Origin: Patescibacteria group bacterium | GTDB taxonomy: Bacteria; Patescibacteriota; JAHJAL01 | NCBI GenBank assembly: GCA_018814055.1 | Contig: JAHJAL010000122.1 | Coordinates: 1-6,282 of the forward strand | Reading direction: 5' to 3' | Length of the DNA: 6,282 nucleotides | In this document: positions 1 to 4,388 of the stretch, in pieces | Numbering within the stretch: the first letter of the stretch is position 1 | Layout of the letters: each line of letters begins with the position of its first letter | Made by a program: the position numbers and the translations under genes | The notes under the pieces: model-generated | What the model was told of the DNA's origin: nothing | Databases searched by the model: none | The model's input: only the letters and a program-made list of their open reading frames with translations

Positions 1-170
1 AGTATCGGGGATAATTTGGGATGAGATAAGCATTCTTTGTCGCTTTCGCCTTCCTCTATTCGTCCGCCGGGCAGGATGAAATCGGAGGTGAAATTGTCTT
101 TGACTACGGACATGAATTTGGTTTGGTCATCGGAAAGAATTATTAGTCCGACTTTGTTGAAATGAGCCAT
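1..170 (-). CDS. Nudix-like protein, N-terminal part only (runs off window)
   Basis: Reading from an ATG at 170 toward base 1 gives about 56 residues. They begin MAHFNKVGLIIL, a typical first Nudix strand, and reach FILPGGRIEEGE followed by SDKECL. This is the first half of a Nudix box (G-x5-E), the signature of enzymes that cleave nucleoside diphosphates linked to another moiety. The second half (REUxEE), which carries the catalytic glutamates, is not seen: the next residues are SHPKLSPI. Neither other frame restores it. The protein may be a degenerate or non-catalytic Nudix fold, a disrupted gene, or sequence spoiled near a contig end. The start was chosen because it is the first ATG after the phosphatase stop 81 bases upstream and places the first strand at the N-terminus. 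No Shine-Dalgarno sequence precedes it. It is probably the last visible gene of the nucleotide-handling operon. The Nudix family call is fairly firm; activity is doubtful. Confidence 0.6.
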   Translation of the reverse strand, partial: MAHFNKVGLIILSDDQTKFMSVVKDNFTSDFILPGGRIEEGESDKECLSHPKLSPI

Positions 171-193
171 AAATATAGATTACAAAATGGTTT

Positions 194-229
194 AATTGTT
201 GAGAGGCGACTTAGTCATTATCAACAATT
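194..229. repeat. 9-bp perfect inverted repeat between two genes
   Basis: AATTGTTGA at 194-202 and TCAACAATT at 221-229 are perfect inverted copies separated by 18 bases. The separating bases contain a small inner GAC/GTC pair around TTA. The element sits in the 81-base gap between the PP2C-type phosphatase stop and the Nudix-like start. In the direction of transcription (minus strand) it is not followed by a run of T, and its stem is AT-rich, so it is a poor intrinsic terminator. It could be an operator, an mRNA-processing or stability hairpin, or chance. The same gap also has a tandem TAGCAATT duplication at 238-253 that overlaps the phosphatase stop. Confidence 0.4.
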
Positions 230-251
230 TTACAATATAGCAATTTAGCAA

Positions 252-1058
252 TTATAAAGTGATGGATATAGCGGTCATATCATCATATTGCTTGCCTCGT
301 GGATAGGTCCAGCAGTTTGGATCTGAGTCTTCGATAGATCGGATGTGATTTTTGATGGCTTCGATTCCACCATTTAAATACATTTTAACAAATTCGTCCC
401 ACTGATCGGGATCGGTGGGATTTGTCTTGGGAATTGTGAAGCCGTCGGTGAATAAGAGGATGTGTTTGATATTACTCAAGTCTTCTCTGCCTTCTTGTAA
501 AAAATTAACCATTTTCGGTTCACCTGTTAGAAACCCGTATGTAATATTTATTTTTCTGCGGACTGATTTGAGTTGTTCGTCCAATTCTAGTCGAATGTTT
601 TCTTTTTTCCGGTCAGCTAGTTGTTTCCATTTGATCATAGTTTCTTGATCATAATCATTGTCACCCCGAATTACTTTGAAGGAATTGTCTTTGTAAATAA
701 AGATAATGGCGGCGTCGGATAGCTGTGTCCAATTGATTTGCTTGTCTTCAAATCTCACAACGGCCAAATTGCTACACCAGAGGTTTAATTTGTCGGTGGT
801 GTCGATGTTCCTTTCTTGCATCTTGGCCATGATTTGAGAGTTTGCTTCGACGGCCAACTCTTTGAGTGATTTATTGTTTTGGATAAAAGTTTCTTGGGCG
901 ATGGTGGAGGCGATGAAACCACCGGTTTTACCCTCATCATCAACGTATTTGTTGAGACTGCCGGCTCCGTCGAAAACACCAAAGATATTGTCTTGGATCA
1001 AATAACTATCTTCGTTTATATCTTTCATGCCTTTTTCGTGAATGTGATTGATTCGCAT
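252..1058 (-). CDS. PP2C-type (PPM family) protein phosphatase
   Basis: A 268-residue protein with the ordered PPM motifs: N15-E-D-S near the N-terminus, GVFDGAGS at 27-34 (metal-binding D30), LLFTDGF at 201-207 (D205) and a terminal DDMTAI at 259-264. These acidic residues bind the two metal ions that activate the water attacking phosphoserine or phosphothreonine. The fold is cytosolic, with no signal peptide or membrane segment, and the length fits a stand-alone PPM catalytic domain. The usual central GDS is LSDA (114-117 region), a mild deviation. A polar, charged segment at about 133-195 lies where many homologues are shorter. The gene starts 9 bases after the upstream Nudix stop, so co-transcription is likely. 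No partner kinase is visible. The substrate could be a protein or, given the neighbours, a small phosphorylated molecule. The family call is firm and the substrate unknown. No Shine-Dalgarno precedes the ATG. Confidence 0.88.
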   Translation of the reverse strand: MRINHIHEKGMKDINEDSYLIQDNIFGVFDGAGSLNKYVDDEGKTGGFIASTIAQETFIQNNKSLKELAVEANSQIMAKMQERNIDTTDKLNLWCSNLAVVRFEDKQINWTQLSDAAIIFIYKDNSFKVIRGDNDYDQETMIKWKQLADRKKENIRLELDEQLKSVRRKINITYGFLTGEPKMVNFLQEGREDLSNIKHILLFTDGFTIPKTNPTDPDQWDEFVKMYLNGGIEAIKNHIRSIEDSDPNCWTYPRGKQYDDMTAISITL

Positions 1059-1067
1059 AATTATTTG

Positions 1068-1472
1068 TTAGTATTTGCCTTTTATACTGTCCAAAATTTC
1101 TCGATCATGGTCGATAATTTTCATCTGTTTAGTATCGATTAGATCCACCCATTTCATGCCTTGGCCTTCATGTTGCTCCAATGTTTGAGTGGGGTTATAT
1201 TTTTCTGAAAATACATGCTTAGTACCGTAATATCCATTGTCTTTGTCTGCGAAATTTTGGGTCATTATTTGATGGGGATTTTTTAGTTGATAACTCAGTT
1301 CTTCCTGAGTCTCCCGTGATACTGCCTCCAGTGGTGTCTCACCTTTTTCGATTTCACCACCAAAGAAACCCCAATGACCTGGCAAAAGATCAGCGTCCTC
1401 ATCGCGATGCTGCAGGAGTATTTCTTTTTGGTCGTTGAAAAGTAAAATTAAGGCTACGTTACGTTGCTTCAT
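1068..1472 (-). CDS. Nudix hydrolase, MutT-like
   Basis: A 134-residue protein, a normal size for a single-domain Nudix enzyme. After the first strand (VALILLFNDQKEILLQHR) and the PGHWGFFGG turn comes a nearly complete Nudix box at 39-61: G39-x5-E45-x7-R53-E54-T-Q-E57-E58. The catalytic Arg and metal-binding glutamates are all present. The late box glycine is Ser60, a tolerated change. The WGFFGG context resembles nucleotide-sanitising members such as 8-oxo-dGTP diphosphatases, but Nudix specificity cannot be read from the box. Expected chemistry is hydrolysis of an NTP or NDP-X to a monophosphate in the cytosol. The start ATG lies 5 AT-rich bases after the stop of the inosine/xanthosine triphosphatase gene, with no Shine-Dalgarno, suggesting an operon and translational coupling. 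The Nudix assignment is very secure; the substrate is inference. Confidence 0.92.
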   Translation of the reverse strand: MKQRNVALILLFNDQKEILLQHRDEDADLLPGHWGFFGGEIEKGETPLEAVSRETQEELSYQLKNPHQIMTQNFADKDNGYYGTKHVFSEKYNPTQTLEQHEGQGMKWVDLIDTKQMKIIDHDREILDSIKGKY

Positions 1473-1477
1473 ATTTT

Positions 1478-2020
1478 CTATTTATATAAATGGGAATTTT
1501 CAAGTTGAATCATGGCCATAATGACGGATTGTTTGATTTGTTGTTCGCGAGTGTGTCGGCCTTTGGTGAGAAATCCACATATCCCGCCGGGAGCGGCACC
1601 TAATTTTTCCTGATCGGTCATATTTAATTGTTTGAAAGCCTGACTGGCGTCGAATTGTCCACTGATGATTGCTTGGCTGACCTCTGTGGGCCATTCAAAG
1701 GCAGATGATAGGCCTAGATGATGGTTTTTTCCATCAAAGACGACGCAGGCATTGATTTCCATAAATCCGGTTTTGGTATGTGGCACTTCGATTAGGCCGC
1801 CTTCCAAGCCGATACTATAATCACATTTCTTGTGTGCTTTTTTGGCCCGGGTGATTGCGCCGGTAACGGTTTCTTCGATATTTTTGGGATGACCAAATAA
1901 ATCAACGTCAATATCAATTGATATAATTTCGGGAGATGGGAATATTTCAGGATACATATTGATAGCTTCATGGGAAGCTGTCACTTTGACTTTGTTTTTT
2001 GAACCAATGTGTATTTTCAT
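1478..2020 (-). CDS. Inosine/xanthosine triphosphatase, YjjX/DUF84 type
   Basis: A 180-residue protein with the hallmarks of the YjjX/DUF84 NTPases. These are GSKNKVKV at 6-13 (phosphate-binding start, like the NPxK motif), an EETVTGAITRAKKA helix at 49-62, SIGLEGGL at 69-76, GLSSAFEWP at 103-111 and GFLTKGRHTR near 149-158 leading into the C-terminal helix. Family members hydrolyse the deaminated purine nucleotides ITP and XTP (and the deoxy forms) to monophosphates, keeping them out of DNA and RNA. They are cytosolic dimers with divalent metal. Length matches the family. The gene starts 6 bases after the deoxyribosyltransferase stop and ends 5 bases before the Nudix start, so all three probably share a transcript. 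A distantly related non-canonical purine NTPase (Maf/HAM1 fold) is the alternative, but the GLEGG and C-terminal TKG..TR motifs favour YjjX. Confidence 0.88.
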   Translation of the reverse strand: MKIHIGSKNKVKVTASHEAINMYPEIFPSPEIISIDIDVDLFGHPKNIEETVTGAITRAKKAHKKCDYSIGLEGGLIEVPHTKTGFMEINACVVFDGKNHHLGLSSAFEWPTEVSQAIISGQFDASQAFKQLNMTDQEKLGAAPGGICGFLTKGRHTREQQIKQSVIMAMIQLENSHLYK

Positions 2021-2026
2021 TTTGAT

Positions 2027-2419
2027 TTATTTCAGCAATTTGGCTAATTTGCTTGGCGTGGAAACCACTTTGTCAATTAAAGAATCCCGACAGGGGTCGC
2101 CGGTTTTTTCGTTTAGGGCGTATATCGGTTTACCTAGCGCGCAGGCGTATCCCATTTCCAGACTGACGCTGATGCCGGCATAGTTGTCTTGGTTGTAAAC
2201 GAAACATACATCAGCTTTGCGGATTTTATCAAAGTGCTCAAGGGTCAAACCCTTGAAAATAGTTTTGGTGATATGATCTGATGAAATAAATTCGTCTTCA
2301 TTGATTGGTTGGTTGATGTTGGGATCAAAGATAACTACTCCATGTTTTTCCAACTCCAGACAAAATTGTTTGACGTCGTCTTTGTATTTTTTGGATGAGC
2401 AAATGGCGACTGCTTTCAT
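2027..2419 (-). CDS. Nucleoside 2-deoxyribosyltransferase-like protein
   Basis: A 130-residue Rossmann-like protein. The N-terminal strand and helix (VAICSSKKYKDDVKQF) lead to GVVIFDP, then KADVCFVYN at 68-76 and GISVSLEMGYACALGKPIYA at 82-101. This last block carries the conserved glutamate (E88), the covalent nucleophile in nucleoside 2-deoxyribosyltransferases. D70 and N76 occupy the usual substrate-side positions. The known reaction moves 2-deoxyribose between purine and pyrimidine bases; some relatives act as N-glycosidases on (deoxy)nucleoside monophosphates. The size is close to the classic enzymes (about 140-160), slightly short. The ATG overlaps the TGA of the upstream HAD gene in an ATGA once that gene's frameshift is allowed for, implying coupled translation. 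It fits a nucleoside-salvage operon. SLOG/TIR-like NAD or nucleotide-sensing relatives share this fold, so hydrolase versus transferase is open. Confidence 0.8.
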   Translation of the reverse strand: MKAVAICSSKKYKDDVKQFCLELEKHGVVIFDPNINQPINEDEFISSDHITKTIFKGLTLEHFDKIRKADVCFVYNQDNYAGISVSLEMGYACALGKPIYALNEKTGDPCRDSLIDKVVSTPSKLAKLLK

Positions 2420-3103
2420 GATTGATATATTTTATCGATAACTTTTTCTAAGTGTGTAACATCAGGAATTACATATTTGACGCCAAGCTTTTGGGCCTCT
2501 TCTTGGTTGAGGTGCCCGGGTGAGGACGACGACCGGGCTGATATGGGCGCCTTGGGCCATTAAGACATCATTGGTGGCATCACCGACGAAGATGGCTTCA
2601 TCGGGTTGTATATCGTACTCTTTGAGCATCTGAGCGGGGACAAAGGGACTGGGTTTATAATGTTTGGGGTCTTTGATATCGTGAGTGGTGACAATTTGTT
2701 TAAATACTTGAGGTATACCAAATTTTGGAATTACTTTTTCATTCATTATATGGCGGTCAAGACCAGTTACAACCATGAGAACATATTTTTGGCTTAATCT
2801 CTCAAGGAGCTCAATCACTCCCGGAACGAGTGATAGTTGATCGATGAATGTATGGCCGTAAAGTTTTTCTTCATAAATTTTGCATGCTTGGTCGAGCAAT
2901 TCTGGCTTTTCCTTCAGCAATTCCCGTAACTCTTCCCGATGTGGTTGGCCCCATTTGGCCAGAATTCGTTTCTTTTCTTCCACCGGATCAAGTTGTATCC
3001 CCACTCCGTCTAATGCTTCATGATAGCATTTGAAATAACCCTCTTTTGACCCAAGGGTAAATACATCATCCCAGTCAAAAATTATTAGTTTGATTTTGGT
3101 CAT
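2416..3103 (-). CDS. HAD-superfamily phosphatase with apparent 1-base frameshift
   Basis: Starting at ATG 3103, the product has all four HAD motifs: IIFDWDD (nucleophile D10, acid/base D12), VVTG (T113), KPSPF (K150) and FVGDATND (D175, D179). A helical cap at about 18-90 makes it a phosphoglycolate-phosphatase-like, P-type hydrolase of small phosphorylated substrates. As read, the frame continues past VVVLT (T195) into 18 unrelated residues and stops at 2462. Dropping one C of the CCCGGG run (2518-2520) continues as GHLNQEEAQKLG...VIPDV...KIYQS, a standard HAD ending, to a TGA at 2416-2418. The corrected length is 228 residues. The TGA overlaps the next gene's ATG. The indel may be a sequencing error in the run or a real mutation. 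It is the first large gene after the promoter at 3243-3272. DWDDVFT in place of DxDGT is a mild variant of motif I. Substrate unknown; a nucleoside monophosphate is plausible from context. Confidence 0.85.
2515..2520 (-). other. Probable frameshift site in the HAD gene
   Basis: The palindromic run CCCGGG contains one base too many for the HAD frame. Up to the ACC (Thr195, 2521-2519) the protein matches the family; from GGG at 2517-2515 onward the family match continues in the next frame. Removing a C gives LTGHLNQ, the commoner version; removing a G gives LTRHLNQ. Runs like this are frequent sites of sequencing and assembly error. Confidence 0.8.
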
Positions 3104-3115
3104 ATATTATTTTCT

Positions 3116-3202
3116 TTATTTATCTGTTGTCCTGTTTTTTTCAGGATAATTATTGAAAGCTTGGTAGAATTTGGCGTCGCATAGTATACATTTGGTAAGC
3201 AT
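3116..3202 (-). CDS. Possible 28-residue CxxC micro-protein
   Basis: From ATG at 3202 to TAA at 3116 the frame encodes 28 residues beginning MLTKCILCDAKFYQAF and ending KNRTTDK. It has one CxxC pair (Cys5, Cys8), as in half of a zinc ribbon, and a basic, polar tail. It lies downstream of the TATAAT promoter and ends 12 AT-rich bases before the HAD start, the same tight spacing and lack of Shine-Dalgarno seen between its certain neighbours. A TAG closes the frame 11 codons upstream of the ATG, so the N-terminus cannot extend far. It could be a real small protein, a leader peptide that couples translation into the operon, or chance in a 5' leader. I do not recognise a family. A short TCCTG/CAGGA hairpin lies within it. 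Confidence 0.35.
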   Translation of the reverse strand: MLTKCILCDAKFYQAFNNYPEKNRTTDK

Positions 3203-3242
3203 AACAGATATCTGATTACTGGGAATTGAAGACTACAAATAA

Positions 3243-3272
3243 ATTATAGCTCTGATTGGTGATTGGAATCAA
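3243..3272 (-). promoter_or_regulatory. Sigma70-type promoter of the nucleotide operon
   Basis: On the minus strand, TTGATT (3272-3267, four of six to TTGACA) is followed after 18 bases by a perfect TATAAT (3248-3243). Transcription would start near 3236 and run through the possible micro-protein into the HAD gene, leaving a 5' leader of about 130 bases before the HAD start. The spacer carries a tandem repeat, gattggt/gattgga on the plus strand at 3254-3267, and a 10-base palindrome CAGATATCTG lies just downstream at 3205-3214. Either could be a binding site for a regulator. The -35 box begins only 22 bases after the stop of the upstream membrane-protein gene, and no terminator is seen between, so read-through from upstream is also possible. 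Confidence 0.5.
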
Positions 3273-3294
3273 AATATGGTATTGAACAGAAGAA

Positions 3295-3540
3295 TCAGAT
3301 CAACAATCTGACTATGGTTATTCCGGCGATTACTGCCCAAAAAATGTTCAAGACAGCGGGTTGATAAGCTCGCTTTTTGAACGAGATATAAATCATTCCC
3401 AGGGCTCCGGTAGCGTTAAGGACTTGGTAAATAAGATCAGCCGGAGCCCAGATTTCAAAACTCACCATCGCAAATGCCCCGACGATGACAACCATACCAT
3501 ACCAGCCGATAATTTCGTCGAGGATATGTTTGGCTTTCAT
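3295..3540 (-). CDS. Small integral membrane protein, CBU_0592-like
   Basis: From ATG at 3540 this is an 81-residue protein with three hydrophobic stretches: about 11-30, 37-53 and 61-80. The middle and last segments, LIYQVLNATGALGMIYISF and AYQPAVLNIFWAVIA, show the pattern (N and G in the second helix, short basic loop with Tyr, VLN..WA in the third) of the CBU_0592-type small membrane domain. Function in that family is not established. An in-frame TTG at 3603 would add 21 mostly polar residues and overlap the end of the primase gene. The ATG is preferred because it places the helices near the N-terminus. It lies 46 bases after the primase stop, so it is probably the last gene of the upstream transcription unit. 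The family assignment is from memory of the motif and is moderate; the membrane character is clear. Confidence 0.7.
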   Translation of the reverse strand: MKAKHILDEIIGWYGMVVIVGAFAMVSFEIWAPADLIYQVLNATGALGMIYISFKKRAYQPAVLNIFWAVIAGITIVRLLI

Positions 3541-3586
3541 GTTGGATGGGTTAAGAGAAAAAAGGATGATAAGGTTGATATTTTGG

Positions 3587-4351
3587 CTATGACGGGATTT
3601 CAAATTGTCTCAATCGCGGAATAATTTTATCAGGCGTGAAATTGTCTTGTGTAAAATTATCCAACTCGCCTACTTCGATTGGGGCTGAGATCAGGCCGGT
3701 GGTGGGATGAACGGACCAGGGGGAGCGGAAGACAGCGTTTGGTTTTAAAATATTTTTGTCGATGAGGATACAGTGGGAGAGTTTTTTGTCGGCAGAATTG
3801 GTGGAGAATATATGTGAATTGGCGGGATAGTATTTATTGAGGGATTTCGCTGTTTTTGAATGGTGGAAATGTTCTTCCAGCTGAGCAGTGTATTTGTCGA
3901 CAATTTGATGTTCCAACTCATAAATGGCGCCGGATTTAATATCTTTGGGTTTGATTTTGCCATGGGACCACATGAAGTGAAAACCGCGGTTGCCGGAATA
4001 TTTTAATAAATACTTTTGTTTATTATCGTCCAACATTTTGGCTAAGACTTTGGTTACTTCAACAATATATTTAAATGGTAGTTTGTCGTTTCTTTTGTCG
4101 ATGTCGATGAGAATCCATTTGACATTGTCATCGGAGAGTTGGTGGGGATGAAAAGAAAAAGTATGTTGGCGAACATACTTTTCGATGGTTGCTTGATTTT
4201 CGATATATATCCACTTTTTGTGGTCGTCGTGACGGCGGTAGATAATCTGGTCGCCGAATTTGAGTTGGAGGGCGATTTTTCTTTGGGTAAAGAATGGTAA
4301 GGCGAAGGGGCCGGTCTTTTTCCAGTAATCGACTAGCCATTGGATGGGCAT
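3587..4351 (-). CDS. Stand-alone archaeo-eukaryotic primase (AEP) superfamily polymerase
   Basis: A 254-residue protein with the three AEP catalytic motifs in order: WILIDID at 79-85 (metal-binding D83 and D85), YSGNRGFHFMW at 118-128 (nucleotide-binding S-x-H motif, H125) and a late acidic D198 before RSPWSVHPTTGL at 209-220, the typical R-x-P-x-S-x-H/N...TGL block. These enzymes make RNA or DNA primers or fill gaps, as in archaeal PriS and the polymerase domain of LigD. The size is close to a lone LigD polymerase domain. No ligase, nuclease, helicase or Ku gene is visible in the window, so a role in end joining, primer synthesis or mobile-element replication cannot be decided. The start is the first ATG after the amidase stop, 37 bases away, with no Shine-Dalgarno. 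Codon use and base composition look like the neighbours. Family firm, role open. Confidence 0.88.
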   Translation of the reverse strand: MPIQWLVDYWKKTGPFALPFFTQRKIALQLKFGDQIIYRRHDDHKKWIYIENQATIEKYVRQHTFSFHPHQLSDDNVKWILIDIDKRNDKLPFKYIVEVTKVLAKMLDDNKQKYLLKYSGNRGFHFMWSHGKIKPKDIKSGAIYELEHQIVDKYTAQLEEHFHHSKTAKSLNKYYPANSHIFSTNSADKKLSHCILIDKNILKPNAVFRSPWSVHPTTGLISAPIEVGELDNFTQDNFTPDKIIPRLRQFEIPS

Positions 4352-4388
4352 AAATATAATTACTTATTATGCATTTAAATACAATACT

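Noticed and set aside
2515..2521. Programmed +1 frameshifting in the HAD gene
   Set aside because: There is no known slippery pattern, slow codon or stop at the shift point; a simple indel in CCCGGG explains the data better.
3130..3146. TCCTG-(7)-CAGGA hairpin as a terminator or attenuator
   Set aside because: A 5-bp stem with a 7-base loop and no T run in the coding direction is too weak to call.
3104..3294. tRNA, riboswitch or other structured RNA in the largest gap
   Set aside because: No cloverleaf, T-loop sequence or known aptamer core was seen on either strand.
3541..3603. TTG-initiated extension of the membrane protein by 21 residues
   Set aside because: It overlaps the primase stop, starts with TTG, and adds a polar stretch; the ATG at 3540 fits the membrane topology better.
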